Shown one piece after another: positions 19,356 through 29,012 of a DNA stretch of 32,093 nt (position 1 is its first letter; each line of letters starts with the position of its first letter). The stretch is from Pseudomonadota bacterium. Lineage in GTDB: Bacteria > Pseudomonadota > Alphaproteobacteria > MPNO01 > UBA2964. Below the pieces are notes generated by a model. The model made no database searches. It was not told the origin of the DNA and saw nothing but the letters and a program-made list of their open reading frames with translations. The DNA lies in NCBI GenBank assembly GCA_027624735.1, contig JAQBTY010000006.1, positions 1 to 32,093 on the forward strand, read 5' to 3'. Both the position numbers and the translations under genes were made by a program.

Positions 19356-20390
19356 ATGCCGGATCCAAGATTTTTTTCGGTTGCAGGTCCTTTCAAAGTT
19401 GCCGAGCTGGCTGAAATTGGACAGGCGCGTCTGAATGATGGCGCCAATGCCCAGCTAGTTATCTGTGATGTAGCGCCCATCGATGCGGCCGGGCCGCGTG
19501 AGTTGAGTTTTCTCGATAACCCGCGCTATGCGGATTTATTTCTGCATAGCAAGGCGGGCGCCTGCGTTGTCCAACCGGATCGTGCAAATACCGCGCCCCC
19601 TACCATGAGTCTGCTGGTATCCGATAATCCCTACCTATCCTATGCACGAATAGCGTCGGCCTTTTATCCGACGGCGGATTCCGAACCGCGAGAAAGCGAA
19701 GACAAATTCTTTATCCACTCCACGGCGGAAATAGGCTCAGGCGCAAGAATTGCCGTTGGGGCGGTCATAAAAAAAGCCGCCAAAATTGGCGACAATGTCA
19801 GGATCGATTCGAATGCCGTCATTGGACCCGGTGTAATCATCGGAGATGATTGTCACATTGGCGCCATGGCGTCGGTTTTCTATTGCGTTATGGGTAACGG
19901 GGTTCGCCTTTATTCGGGCGCGAGAATTGGTGAGGCCGGTTTCGGATTTGCCCACGACGGGGAAAAATTTGTTTCTGTCCCGCAACTCGGACGTGTTTTG
20001 ATAGGCGACCATGTTGAAATTGGCGCCAATACCACCATTGATCGGGGTAGTGGGCCGGATACGGTTATTGGCGCTGGCTGCCGTATTGATAATTTGGTGC
20101 AGATCGGGCACAACGTCCGTCTGGGACGCAATTGCGTTATCGTTGCTCAAGCGGGAATTTCCGGCAGTACAATATTGGAAGATGCCGTCACTCTCGGGGG
20201 GCAGGTGGGGCTGACCGGCCATCTGACGGTGGGCAAAGGCGCGCAAATCGGTGCTCAATCAGGCGTCATGAAAAATATAGCACCAGGTGAAAGAATGATA
20301 GGGACGCCTGCGGTGCCAGCGCGCCAGTTCATGCGCCAGGCGGCCATTTTAGGACGTTTGGCGCGAGGAAAGGAGATTAAAGATGGATAG
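19356..20390 (+). CDS. lpxD: UDP-3-O-(3-hydroxyacyl)glucosamine N-acyltransferase
   Basis: Third step of lipid A synthesis: adds the second hydroxyacyl chain to UDP-GlcN. The 344-residue product has an N-terminal uridine-binding domain (about 1-100). A left-handed beta-helix of hexapeptide repeats (about 110-310) follows, with GEAGFGFAHDG and the catalytic-type His in QIGHN (His252). Start at ATG 19356, preceded by AAGG; a start at 19308 would run inside skp. The last eight bases overlap fabZ. Confidence 0.95.
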   Translation: MPDPRFFSVAGPFKVAELAEIGQARLNDGANAQLVICDVAPIDAAGPRELSFLDNPRYADLFLHSKAGACVVQPDRANTAPPTMSLLVSDNPYLSYARIASAFYPTADSEPRESEDKFFIHSTAEIGSGARIAVGAVIKKAAKIGDNVRIDSNAVIGPGVIIGDDCHIGAMASVFYCVMGNGVRLYSGARIGEAGFGFAHDGEKFVSVPQLGRVLIGDHVEIGANTTIDRGSGPDTVIGAGCRIDNLVQIGHNVRLGRNCVIVAQAGISGSTILEDAVTLGGQVGLTGHLTVGKGAQIGAQSGVMKNIAPGERMIGTPAVPARQFMRQAAILGRLARGKEIKDG

Positions 20391-20853
20391 TCTCGATTCG
20401 AAATCGGTCGTCGACACGATAGAAATCGAGCGGATCATGACGATGATACCGCATCGATACCCTTTTCTGCTGGTTGACAGGGTGATCGATCTGGTGAAAG
20501 GGGAAAGCGCGACCGGGATCAAGAACGTTTCGATCAATGAACCCTTCTTCCAGGGGCATTTCCCGGGGCGCCCCGTGATGCCCGGCGTGCTTATCGTGGA
20601 GGCTATGGCGCAGACGGCCGGCGTGGTTGTTATAGATTTTCTCGAAGCTGAAAATCAGGCCAAGCTGGTCTATTTCATGTCCATTGAAAACGCCAAATTT
20701 CGCAAACCCGTCACACCCGGTGACACGCTGCATATCCATGTTACCAAGCAGGCGCAGCGCGGCAACGTATGGAAATTTTCGGCTCAGGCGAAGGTGGATG
20801 GCGTTGTTGTCTCGGATGCTTCTTACGCGGCGATGATCGTGGATAGCCAGTAG
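20383..20853 (+). CDS. fabZ: 3-hydroxyacyl-ACP dehydratase FabZ
   Basis: Dehydrates 3-hydroxyacyl-ACP in fatty-acid elongation. It competes with LpxA and LpxD for hydroxyacyl-ACP, which may explain its conserved place between them. The 156-residue hot-dog-fold protein shows IPHRYPFLLVDRV and the active-site stretch FFQGHFPGRPVMPGVLIVEA with catalytic His59 and Glu73. The ATG overlaps the lpxD stop, and the stop is one base before lpxA. Confidence 0.96.
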   Translation: MDSLDSKSVVDTIEIERIMTMIPHRYPFLLVDRVIDLVKGESATGIKNVSINEPFFQGHFPGRPVMPGVLIVEAMAQTAGVVVIDFLEAENQAKLVYFMSIENAKFRKPVTPGDTLHIHVTKQAQRGNVWKFSAQAKVDGVVVSDASYAAMIVDSQ

Positions 20854-20854
20854 C

Positions 20855-21658
20855 ATGAGCGATATTCACCCCACGGCGGTAATCGAAGACGGCGCGATCA
20901 TTGGCGACAATGTCGTGATTGGCCCCTATTGCTGCGTTGGCGGTGATACGGTGTTGGGGGATGGCGTGCGCTTGACCTCGCATGTCGTTGTCGCGGGTTT
21001 CACGACAATTGGACCAAATTCTCACCTTTATCCCTTTGCCTCCATTGGCCATCCGCCACAGGATTTGAAATATAAGGGGGAGGCATCCCGGCTGGAGATT
21101 GGGGCCAATAACGTCATCCGAGAGTATGTGACCATGAATCCGGGCACCGAGGGTGGCGGGATGCTTACTCAAATCGGAAACAATTGCCTGTTTATGGTCG
21201 GTGCCCATGTCGCCCATGATTGCATCGTGGGCAACCATGTAATTTTCGCCAACAACGCGACCATCGGTGGTCACGTGTCGGTGGAGGAATTCGCCATATT
21301 GGGCGGCCTGTCCGCGGTTCATCAGTTTGTCCGTATCGGCCGACATGCCATGGTTGGCGGGATGTCGGGGGTTGAACAGGATGTCATCCCCTACGGCTCC
21401 GTGATTGGAAATCGCGCCAGGCTGGCTGGTTTGAATATCGTCGGTTTGAAACGGCGGGGTTTTTCCCGTGGCGATATTGCCATTCTGCGAAAAGCATACA
21501 GGCTGATGTTCGCGGAAGAAGGATCCATGGCGGAACGGTTGATTGATGCATCGGAAATGTACAAGGAAAATCAGGCCGTGATGGATATTGTGGAGTTTAT
21601 ACGTGGTGATTCCAGCCGCGCGATTTGTCAGCCCCGAACGGAGCAAGGCGGCGCCTAA
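20855..21658 (+). CDS. lpxA: UDP-N-acetylglucosamine acyltransferase
   Basis: First step of lipid A synthesis: transfers 3-hydroxyacyl from ACP to UDP-GlcNAc. The 267-residue product is a left-handed beta-helix (first about 190 residues, repeats such as AIIGDNVVIGPYC). GAHVAHDC contains the catalytic-type His (His121 here, matching E. coli His125). A helical C-terminal domain follows. Its 3' end overlaps the likely start of lpxI by 56 bases. Confidence 0.96.
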   Translation: MSDIHPTAVIEDGAIIGDNVVIGPYCCVGGDTVLGDGVRLTSHVVVAGFTTIGPNSHLYPFASIGHPPQDLKYKGEASRLEIGANNVIREYVTMNPGTEGGGMLTQIGNNCLFMVGAHVAHDCIVGNHVIFANNATIGGHVSVEEFAILGGLSAVHQFVRIGRHAMVGGMSGVEQDVIPYGSVIGNRARLAGLNIVGLKRRGFSRGDIAILRKAYRLMFAEEGSMAERLIDASEMYKENQAVMDIVEFIRGDSSRAICQPRTEQGGA

Positions 21659-22457
21659 GCTCGGCATTATCGCTGGAGGCGGAACACTTCCCGCCCTGCT
21701 GGCCTGTGCGTGTGTGGAGAACGGCAGGGAATATTTCCTGCTTGCCATAGAAGGCTTCGCTGACCCTGCATTGATGGAAGGCCGTCCCCATGCCTGGTTC
21801 CGGTTGGGTGAAGCCGGAAAAGGCATCAAGTTGCTGCGCGAACAGGGGGTAGAAGACCTTGTCCTTGCAGGGGGCGTTCGCCGTCCGAGCTTGAAGGAAT
21901 TGCGGCCGGACCTCTGGGCCATGGGTTTTTTCGCTAAATTGGGGAAAGCCTGGGTTGGCGATGATTCCCTCCTGTCCGCCTTGATCGGGGCATTGGAGAC
22001 TGAAGGCTTCAGAGTGGTGGGGGCTGATTCCATTTTGGCGGATTATCTGGCGGTATCGGGCCCCTATGGAACGATCCTGCCCGATGACGTTGCCCAAAGG
22101 GATATGGATCGCGGTTTTGCCGCTGTTCGTCGACTGGGTGAACTGGATATCGGCCAGGCCGTCATCGTGCAGCAGGGAATCGTTCTCGGCGTGGAGGGCG
22201 CGGAGGGTACCGACGGGCTGATCCGCCGATGCGCCGGCCTGCGCCGTGACGGCCCAGGCGGTGTCCTGGTGAAGGCGCGAAAACCCGGGCAGGAACAGCG
22301 GGCGGATTTACCCACCATAGGAAAAGCCACGGTGGAGACCGCTATCGACAGCGGACTCCGTGGCATTGCCATTGAAGCGGGCGGCGTGTTTGTCTTTGAC
22401 CGTGACGAAGCAATTCGCCTTGCAAGCCAGGCGGGACTGTTCATCATTGGCGTTTGA
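21603..22457 (+). CDS. lpxI: UDP-2,3-diacylglucosamine diphosphatase LpxI
   Basis: Hydrolyses UDP-diacyl-GlcN to lipid X and UMP. It replaces LpxH, to which it is unrelated, in alphaproteobacteria. The product shows the N-terminal LGIIAGGGTLPALLA, LVLAGGVRRPSLKELRPD in the middle and the C-terminal half with VVQQGIVLGVEGAEGTDGLI and PTIGKATVETAIDSGLRGIA. No ATG is available; GTG at 21603 (or 21606) follows GGAG at good spacing, giving 284 residues and overlapping lpxA by about 56 bases. A start at 21588 is possible but has no ribosome site I can see. It ends one base into the lpxB start. Confidence 0.93.
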   Translation: MVIPAARFVSPERSKAAPKLGIIAGGGTLPALLACACVENGREYFLLAIEGFADPALMEGRPHAWFRLGEAGKGIKLLREQGVEDLVLAGGVRRPSLKELRPDLWAMGFFAKLGKAWVGDDSLLSALIGALETEGFRVVGADSILADYLAVSGPYGTILPDDVAQRDMDRGFAAVRRLGELDIGQAVIVQQGIVLGVEGAEGTDGLIRRCAGLRRDGPGGVLVKARKPGQEQRADLPTIGKATVETAIDSGLRGIAIEAGGVFVFDRDEAIRLASQAGLFIIGV

Positions 22458-23623
22458 TGGAGCCAAAGGGGACTGGCATTAAAATTTTTCTCATAGCGGG
22501 CGAGCCCTCCGGCGATGTTTTAGGTGGCCGGTTGATGGCCGCTATAAAGCGCGCGACTCCTGATCCGGTCCAGTTCGTCGGCGTCGGTGGCACGCGCATG
22601 GTATCGGAGGGGCTGGACTCCCTGTTTCCCCTGTCCGAACTATCCGTGATGGGCGTCGCGGAAATTTTCCCCCACCTGTCGCGCCTGTTGCGCCGTATAT
22701 CGGAGACAGCCGAGGCGGTGAGAAACGCGCAGCCTGATTTGATTGTAACCATTGATGCGCCCGCCTTCTGTTTTCGGGTCCTGAAGCAGCTTAAAGGCTC
22801 CTCAATCGCCAAAATACATTATGTGGCGCCGACTGTTTGGGCCTGGCGTCCGGGGCGCGCACGCAAGATTGCACAGCTTGTCGATCGACTGCTGGTGCTT
22901 CTTCCCTTTGAGCCCCCCTATTTCGAGGCGGTTGGTCTATCGACGAGCTTTGTTGGCCACCCGGTGCTTGAAAACAACATTAGCGAAGCCGATGGAAGAA
23001 AATTTCGTCAAGACCACGGCATAGCATGGGATGCGCCTTTGCTTGTGCTGTTACCCGGCAGCCGGCGCGGCGAAATACGGTATCTCTTGCCGCCGTTCGA
23101 AGAGGCGGTAGCGCGTCTCAAATCAAAACTCCCGGCACTGACTATCGTGGTGCCGGCAATTGCCAATCTTGTGGATACTCTCCGCGCGGAATTCCAGCAT
23201 TGGTCGGTGCCGGTTACTGTCATCGAAGGTGAACGGGAAAAATTTTCTGCCATGGCCGCCGCTGACGTTGCCCTGGCTGCTTCCGGCACGGTCGCGCTTG
23301 AACTGGCGTTGTTTGGCGTTCCGAACGTAATCGCGTACCGGGTGCATCCGCTTACCGCCGCCATCGTGCGCCGGCTGGTGAAGGTGAAGTACGCGAATCT
23401 GGTAAATTTGCTGATTGACCGTGAGGCTGTTCCGGAATTTATCCAGGCCAATTGCCGCGGAGACCTGCTCTCTGATGCAGTCGAAAAATTACTGACCGAT
23501 CGGGCCGCCGCGGATGCGCAGAAAGCGGCGATGCGCGAAGCCATCGGCCTGTTGTCGCCGGGCGGGGCTACCCCAAGCGACAGAGCCGCCAAGGCGGTCC
23601 TGGATACGGCTGGTAAAATATGA
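22457..23623 (+). CDS. lpxB: Lipid-A-disaccharide synthase
   Basis: Glycosyltransferase (GT19) that joins lipid X and UDP-diacyl-GlcN into the lipid A disaccharide at the inner face of the inner membrane. The 388-residue product has IFLIAGEPSGDVLGGRLM, VGVGGTRMVSEGL, IVTIDAPAFCFRVLK, YVAPTVWAWRPGRARKI and LLPGSRRGEI. ATG at 22457 overlaps the lpxI TGA by one base. It is the last gene of the train and converges on gltA. Confidence 0.96.
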   Translation: MEPKGTGIKIFLIAGEPSGDVLGGRLMAAIKRATPDPVQFVGVGGTRMVSEGLDSLFPLSELSVMGVAEIFPHLSRLLRRISETAEAVRNAQPDLIVTIDAPAFCFRVLKQLKGSSIAKIHYVAPTVWAWRPGRARKIAQLVDRLLVLLPFEPPYFEAVGLSTSFVGHPVLENNISEADGRKFRQDHGIAWDAPLLVLLPGSRRGEIRYLLPPFEEAVARLKSKLPALTIVVPAIANLVDTLRAEFQHWSVPVTVIEGEREKFSAMAAADVALAASGTVALELALFGVPNVIAYRVHPLTAAIVRRLVKVKYANLVNLLIDREAVPEFIQANCRGDLLSDAVEKLLTDRAAADAQKAAMREAIGLLSPGGATPSDRAAKAVLDTAGKI

Positions 23624-23624
23624 A

Positions 23625-23651
23625 AACGGGACGCCAGACTGGCGCCCCGTT
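23625..23651 (-). terminator. Intrinsic terminator between the convergent lpxB and gltA genes
   Basis: Twelve-base arms with one mismatch (23625-23636 and 23640-23651, AACGGG...CCCGTT ends) around a three-base loop. On the minus strand the stem is followed by a T-rich stretch (GTTTTCATATTTT), fitting a terminator for gltA. It starts two bases after the lpxB stop and may also stop plus-strand transcription. Confidence 0.65.
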
Positions 23652-23684
23652 CGAGAGTTCTCAGAAATATATATCTGAATTATC

Positions 23685-24998
23685 TCAGCGTTTTGAGACC
23701 GGAATGTATTCCCGTTTTGCGGCGCCGGTGTATAGCTGGCGCGGACGGCCAATTTTCTGGTTCGGGTCCTCAACCATTTCGTTCCACTGCGCGATCCATC
23801 CGACGGTGCGCGCGACCGCGAACAGAACCGTGAACATGGATGTCGGAATGCCGAGCGCCTGGAAAATAATACCCGAATAGAAATCGACATTGGGATAGAG
23901 CTTGCGCTCGATAAAGTACTCGTCTTCCAACGCGATACGTTCGAGCTCCATGGCGAGATCGAGCAACGGCTCGTCCTTTATGCCCAGTTCCTTCAAGACC
24001 GAATGACAGGTTTCCCGCATGATTTTTGTGCGCGGGTCGAAGTTCTTATAGACCCGGTGACCGAAGCCCATGAGAAGGAAGGGGTCATCCTTGTCCTTCG
24101 CTTTTTCCACAAATTCAGGGATGTTCTTGGTGTGGCCAATCTGGCTCAGCATATTGAGAACGGCTTCATTGGCGCCGCCATGCGCCGGGCCCCAAAGGCT
24201 AGCGATCCCCGCCGAAATGCAGGCAAACGGGTTGGCGCCGCTCGAGCCCGCCAGCCGCACGGTTGAGGTCGACGCGTTCTGTTCATGATCGGCATGCAGG
24301 ATCAGGATTCGGTCCATCGTCTTCGCGATAACCGGGTTGATCTCGTAGTCCTCACAAGGGGTGGCGAAAAGCATTCTGAGGAAGTTTTCGGCGAAACCCA
24401 AATTGTTTTGCGGATAGATGAAAGGCTGCCCCTGGGAATATTTGTACGCCCAGCCGGCGATGGTCGGCATTTTGGCGATCATCCTATGGGACGCGATCAT
24501 GCGCTGGCGCGGGTCGGAAATGTCCAGACTGTCGTGATAAAAGGCCGAGAGCGCGCCAACCACGCCGCACATGATGGCCATCGGGTGCGCGTCGCGGCGG
24601 AAGCCCCGGTAAAAATAGGACAGTTGCTCATGCAGCATCGTGTGATGGGTGATCCTGTAGTCGAATTCAGTTTTCTCGGCCGGCGTGGGCAATTCGCCGT
24701 TAAGCAACAGGTAACAGACCTCAAGAAAATCACTGTTTTCGGCCAGCTGTTCGATGGGGTAGCCGCGATGGAGCAAGACACCGTTGTCGCCGTCGATATA
24801 GGTAATGGCCGATTCGCAGCTGCCGGTCGCCACAAAACCCGGATCATAGGTGAAATAGCCGGTTTCCGCGTACAGCCGCCTGATATCGATCACGGGCGGG
24901 CCTTCCGTTCCGGTCAATATCGGAAAGGTCGCTTCTTTGCCGGTTGTATTGTCCCTTATCGTGACGCTGGCATTTTTCGCTGCGGAATCCTGGCTCAT
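23685..24998 (-). CDS. gltA: Citrate synthase (type II)
   Basis: Condenses acetyl-CoA and oxaloacetate at the entry of the TCA cycle. The 437-residue length and N-terminal beta-rich extension (before [19 protein letters not shown]) fit the hexameric, NADH-sensitive Gram-negative type. Catalytic-region motifs are [35 protein letters not shown] and [18 protein letters not shown]. The ATG at 24998 (MSQDSAAKN) follows AAGGG; an in-frame start at 25046 adds an unlikely 16 residues and lies within the leader. Confidence 0.95.
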   Translation of the reverse strand: MSQDSAAKNASVTIRDNTTGKEATFPILTGTEGPPVIDIRRLYAETGYFTYDPGFVATGSCESAITYIDGDNGVLLHRGYPIEQLAENSDFLEVCYLLLNGELPTPAEKTEFDYRITHHTMLHEQLSYFYRGFRRDAHPMAIMCGVVGALSAFYHDSLDISDPRQRMIASHRMIAKMPTIAGWAYKYSQGQPFIYPQNNLGFAENFLRMLFATPCEDYEINPVIAKTMDRILILHADHEQNASTSTVRLAGSSGANPFACISAGIASLWGPAHGGANEAVLNMLSQIGHTKNIPEFVEKAKDKDDPFLLMGFGHRVYKNFDPRTKIMRETCHSVLKELGIKDEPLLDLAMELERIALEDEYFIERKLYPNVDFYSGIIFQALGIPTSMFTVLFAVARTVGWIAQWNEMVEDPNQKIGRPRQLYTGAAKREYIPVSKR

Positions 24999-25040
24999 AC
25001 GGTCGACCCTTTTTGAAACCGTTAAGGCCGGCGTCATGCC

Positions 25041-25053
25041 AGCCAAGATGGCT
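25041..25053 (-). promoter_or_regulatory. Small hairpin in the gltA leader
   Basis: AGCCA and TGGCT form five-base perfect arms around AGA, about 40 bases upstream of the gltA start and downstream of its candidate promoter. It would be in the leader RNA; no function is evident. Confidence 0.25.
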
Positions 25054-25069
25054 TATTGGAGTTGTCGGG

Positions 25070-25098
25070 AAAATAGCGGATATGTCGTTATGAATCAA
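25070..25098 (-). promoter_or_regulatory. Candidate sigma-70 promoter for gltA
   Basis: On the minus strand, TTGATT (25098-25093), a 17-base spacer and TATTTT (25075-25070) lie about 70 bases upstream of the gltA ATG. It sits just past the end of gltX, so gltA can be transcribed on its own. Confidence 0.45.
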
Positions 25099-25107
25099 AT
25101 AATGTGG

Positions 25108-26511
25108 TCACGCTGAAATCACGTCGGCGAGACGACCGAGCACTTCTTCCTTCCCCAGCACCTCCGCAACTTCGAATATGCCGGGTGATGTCGTCGTGCC
25201 GCAAAGGGCGGCCCGCAGGGGCTGCGCGATTTGCCCTAGTTTCGCGCCTTCTTTGTCGGCGAAATTGTGGATGGCGGCATCGATCGCATCGGCCGACCAA
25301 GGCTCAAGAGCAGCCAGAATACCCGATAAAAGCGCCAGCAAGCGACGCCCATCGTCGGTCAGAAGCCGGGCCGCTTTTTCATCCAGTGCCAGGGGGCGTT
25401 TTCTGACATAAAATAATGAAATATCAATAAGTTCATTGATTGTCTTTGCGCGATCTTTCAAGCTGTTCATGCCCTGAATCAGGCGTGGGCGGGCAGTTGT
25501 GTCGATCGCCGCAGCCAAGGACTTTTCGATTCCTGGTACTATGAGGTCGACCAGATGCTGATTGTCGCTGGCTTTCAGGTAATGGGAATTGAGCGATGAC
25601 AGCTTGTCGAAATCGAAACGGGCGGCGCCCCGATTTACGGCTGCGATGTCGAACCACTCCACGGCCTGTTCACGGGATATGATTTCGTCATCGCCGTGGC
25701 TCCAACCCAGGCGCAGGAGATAATTCAGCAGGGCTTCCGGGAGATATCCCATATCGCGGTAGGCGTCGACGCCAAGCGCCCCGTGGCGTTTTGACATCTT
25801 GGCGCCATCGGCGCCATGGATCAGCGGAATATGGCCATAAACCGGCGGCTGCCAGCCAAGAGCCAAAAACAGCTGAATCTGGCGGAACGCGTTGGTCAGA
25901 TGATCGTCCCCCCGGATGACGTGGGTGATGGCCATGTCGTGGTCATCGACGACCACCGAAAGCATATAGGTGGGTGTACCGTCGGCCCGCAAAAGGACCA
26001 TATCATCGAGCTGGTCGTTCGCGACCGTCACATCGCCCTGTACGGCGTCCCGAAGAACTGTGTCGCCGGTCTGCGGCGCTTGGAAACGGACCACCGGCGG
26101 GATTCCGGCCGGCGCCTCCGACGGATCGCGGTCGCGCCATCTCCCGTCATAGCGCATGGAACGGCCTTCAGCCTTGGCCGTCTCGCGCATTTCCGTCAGT
26201 TCTTGCGGCGTGCAGTAGCAATGATAGGCCTTGCCCTCTGCCAGCAGCTGGTTCGCCAGAGCCGCATGCCGGTCCAGCCGGGTCGATTGAAACAGCGGTT
26301 CTTCATCGGCCTCTAACCCGAGCCATTGCAGCCCATCCAAAATCGCGTCGATGGCCTCCTGGGTGGAGCGCTTGCGGTCCGTATCCTCAATCCGCAGAAG
26401 ATACTTGCCGCCGTGATGGCGGCTGAACAGCCAGTTGAACAAGGCGGTTCGCGCGCCACCGATGTGCAGGAATCCGGTGGGTGAGGGGGCAAATCGGGTT
26501 ACGACATTCAT
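25108..26511 (-). CDS. gltX: Glutamyl-tRNA synthetase
   Basis: Charges tRNA-Glu (and in many alphaproteobacteria one GltX paralogue also serves tRNA-Gln, which then needs GatCAB). The 467-residue class I enzyme starts [19 protein letters not shown], with the HIGH-type motif at residues 16-19. It has [12 protein letters not shown], the Cys/His-containing [10 protein letters not shown] region and the KMSKR loop in [13 protein letters not shown], then a helical anticodon-binding domain. The ATG at 26511 is the only sensible start; its ribosome site is weak. Specificity (Glu only or Glu/Gln) cannot be settled here. Confidence 0.95.
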   Translation of the reverse strand: MNVVTRFAPSPTGFLHIGGARTALFNWLFSRHHGGKYLLRIEDTDRKRSTQEAIDAILDGLQWLGLEADEEPLFQSTRLDRHAALANQLLAEGKAYHCYCTPQELTEMRETAKAEGRSMRYDGRWRDRDPSEAPAGIPPVVRFQAPQTGDTVLRDAVQGDVTVANDQLDDMVLLRADGTPTYMLSVVVDDHDMAITHVIRGDDHLTNAFRQIQLFLALGWQPPVYGHIPLIHGADGAKMSKRHGALGVDAYRDMGYLPEALLNYLLRLGWSHGDDEIISREQAVEWFDIAAVNRGAARFDFDKLSSLNSHYLKASDNQHLVDLIVPGIEKSLAAAIDTTARPRLIQGMNSLKDRAKTINELIDISLFYVRKRPLALDEKAARLLTDDGRRLLALLSGILAALEPWSADAIDAAIHNFADKEGAKLGQIAQPLRAALCGTTTSPGIFEVAEVLGKEEVLGRLADVISA

Positions 26512-26628
26512 GGCAATGGCTAACTGGAAAACGACTTATTGAAAAATGGGTAAGGTTGCGGAGGCTCTGATAGCACATTGTTGGAAAGGACGCAGCTATC
26601 CATGATCGAACGGCGCCGCGGCTGATTT

Positions 26629-26656
26629 TTTACCGAAATGGCGTTCTCGATATATT
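26629..26656 (+). promoter_or_regulatory. Candidate promoter for comEC
   Basis: TTTACC (26629-26634), 16 bases, TATATT (26651-26656), in the divergent gap between gltX and comEC. The -10 is good, the -35 weak. The rest of this 224-base gap shows a CTTCG/CGAAG stem at 26712-26727 and nothing else I can name. Confidence 0.3.
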
Positions 26657-26735
26657 TCTCCCTAAATTGGTAGACGCAGCGGCAATTCCCCATAGGATGA
26701 AACCAACAATGCTTCGGTGAAACGAAGTCTGATCG

Positions 26736-28905
26736 ATGCGCGGACAGGGGATGACGCGGATTTTGCCCACACCATCGGCCCATACGGGCCGGCGCGGTAT
26801 TTCGGTACCCGGAATATGGACCGTTCTTTCCGTTCCATTGTACTATCTTGGCGACAGTTTCGCCGGCGAGCGGACGCGATGGGCACTGTGGATTCCCGTC
26901 TGTATGGGGGCGGGAATCGCGTTCTATTTTTCCCTGCACAATGAGCCCGAGATTTGGGTCGGTCCGGCCCTTATCGGCCTTGCCGTATTGGCGGCGGCAG
27001 GCCTGCGGCATCGGCCCGCCTTGTTAATCCTGGTTTATTCTATTGTTTTCCTGTCGTTGGGCTTTGGCGTTGCCCAGTTGCGGACGGCGCTGGTGTCGGC
27101 GCCCGTGCTCCAGAAGAAAATCGGCCCTGTTGCGCTGGAAGGCCGAATTGCCCGTATTGAAGTTCTTACCAAGGGCAGGCGCCTATGGCTCGACAGGCTT
27201 TCTGTTGATCGTCTCGGCCCGGACAAAACACCGGTAAAGGTTCGGATCAAGGTCTTCGCCGGGAAATTGGATTTCCGGCCCGGCGACCGTATCCGCCTTC
27301 GCGCCATCCTTCATCCGCCGTCCGGCCCTGCCATGCCAGACGCATTTGATTTTGCGCGAAGCGCTTATTTCCAGAGGCTGGGCGGTGTCGGTTACGCGAT
27401 TAGCCAACCGATACTCATCAGTCGGGCGACCGGCGGCGGTTTTTCCATCCGGCTTGCGGCGCTGCGCCAGCGGATCACCCAGTCCATTCATGCGGCGTTG
27501 CCCGGCCCGGTGGGAGCGGTTGCCGCGGCATTAATGACCGGCGAGAGGGGCGCCATACCGGAAGAAACCCTGGCCGCTATGCGGGAATCAGGCCTCGCCC
27601 ATCTTCTGGCCATATCAGGATTGCATATGGGCCTGGTCGGCGGATTGCTGTTCTTCAGCGTTCTTCGAACGTCTTGCTTTGCGATACCCCATAAAAAAAT
27701 GGGCGGCCGTCGCGGCTTTTATGGGCAGTCTGGGGTATCTGCTGATTTCAGGCGCCACCCTGCCGACACAGCGGGCATTTCTGATGCTCTCTCTCGTCAT
27801 GCTGGCCGTCGTCATCGACCGGTCCGCGATTTCCATGAACATGGTTGCCTGGGCGGCGGGCGTTATCCTGTTGATCGCCCCTGAAAGCCTGATGAGCGTC
27901 AGTTTTCAAATGTCCTTTGCCGCCGTGACGGCGCTCGTTGCGATCTATGAACTCAGCTACACAAGCCGGCTCAACCATTCGGGCGGGCGTTCGAAAATTC
28001 GGCGCTCGGTGTATTATTTGGCGGCGGTACTGCTCACCACATTGGTTGCGGGCGCCGCGACGGCGCCCTTCGCGCTCTATCATTTTAACCAGGTCGCTGT
28101 TTTGGGCGTGGTCGCTAATCTCTTTGCCGTCCCGCTGACCGCGCTCTGGGTCATGCCCCTGGCGATTACGGCCTTTATCCTGATGCCGTTTGGATTGTCC
28201 GGACTCGCCCTCGGCCCCATGGGGTGGGGAATAGAGGCGGTCATCACGATAGCTGAAACGGTTCAGGCAATGCCTGGCGCGGTTACATTCTTGCCTGCCA
28301 TGCCGGTATGGGGATTTGCGCTCCTGAGCATCGGCGGCCTCTGGCTGTGCCTGTGGCGTCTGCCCTGGCGCGCCATCGGCCTATGTCCCATCGTGATTGG
28401 CGTTGCGGCGATTGCCCTGGTGCGGACACCGGATATTCTGGTGTCCGAAACAGGTACGCTCACCGCTGTGAAGGGAAACGATGGCCGGCTCCTGTTTCAG
28501 TCCCGCGCCCACGGCTTTGTCGCCGAAACCTGGCTGCGCCGGGCGGGGCTGTCGCCATCGGCTACAGGTTCGGTCAAAGGCCCGGCCACAGGGGATGCAC
28601 GAGGGGATGCACGGTGCGACGCGCTTGGATGCATCGTACGAACCCGCGGAGAGGTCATCGCTTTCGTGAAAAATGCTGCCGCGTTGCCGGAAGATTGCGT
28701 GGTTGCAACGATCATTGTCAGCCGCGTTCCCGTCCGCGATAAACACTGCATCGGACCAAAAATCATTATCGACCGGTTCGATCTGTGGCGCGCCGGCGCC
28801 CATGCCCTGTGGCTTACGCCAGCGGGAATTCAGGTGAAATCCGTGGCGGGCACGAACAACGGACGGCCGTGGAACATTTATCCCCGTAAGCGCTTTCAGA
28901 ATTGA
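26736..28905 (+). pseudogene. comEC: ComEC/Rec2 DNA-uptake channel, split by a frameshift
   Basis: ComEC carries single-stranded DNA across the inner membrane in transformation. The N-terminal half (from about 26736) has the DUF4131-type region (RWALWIPVCMGAGIAFYF, then an OB-like domain with PGDRIRLRAILHPP) and the start of the Competence domain, AHLLAISGLHMGLVGGLLFF. At about 27657-27666 the reading frame shifts. FERLALRYPIKKWAAVAAF, LGYLLISGATLPTQRAFLM and the rest continue in the next frame to 28905. The frame-0 reading runs on as non-ComEC sequence to a stop at 27884. The C-terminal beta-lactamase-like part is short, as in other alphaproteobacteria. It is either a real mutation or a sequence error; a TTG at 27679 could restart the second half. 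Confidence 0.85.
28591..28614 (+). repeat. 12-bp tandem repeat inside comEC
   Basis: GGGGATGCACGA at 28591-28602 is followed by GGGGATGCACGG, encoding a GDARGDAR repeat in the poorly conserved C-terminal part of ComEC. It keeps the frame. Confidence 0.6.
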
Positions 28906-28951
28906 CCGATTTTGGCTGCCGCCACCAAGAAAAGCGTAAGGAGGTGAAGTC

Positions 28952-28975
28952 AGGCGCAGCGTCGTCGCGGCGCCT
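28952..28975. repeat. Inverted repeat between comEC and the kinase gene
   Basis: AGGCGC (28952-28957) and GCGCCT (28970-28975) around a 12-base GC-rich loop, between two convergent genes. It has no T-run on either side, so a terminator role is uncertain. Confidence 0.3.
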
Positions 28976-28983
28976 CGAATAAA

Positions 28984-29012
28984 TGACCGGGTGCGCTGAT
29001 CGAGCCGGGTCA
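28984..29012 (-). terminator. Possible terminator of the kinase gene
   Basis: TGACC (28984-28988) pairs with GGTCA (29008-29012), with two more G-C pairs if one base is bulged; the stem includes the kinase stop codon. On the minus strand a weak ATTTATT follows. Confidence 0.3.

Noticed and set aside
24285-25016. 243-codon plus-strand frame opposite gltA
   Set aside because: Shadow of citrate synthase, whose motifs are unmistakable on the minus strand.
26608-26631. GC-rich palindromes followed by T6 as an intrinsic terminator between gltX and comEC
   Set aside because: The palindromes GGCGCC and GCCGCGGC have no loop and do not make a normal stem; the T-run instead overlaps a candidate -35.
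27691-27702. A7 run (27693-27699) as a programmed frameshift site in comEC
   Set aside because: ComEC-like sequence in the second frame (FERLALRYP) already begins about 30 bases upstream, so the frame must change before this run.
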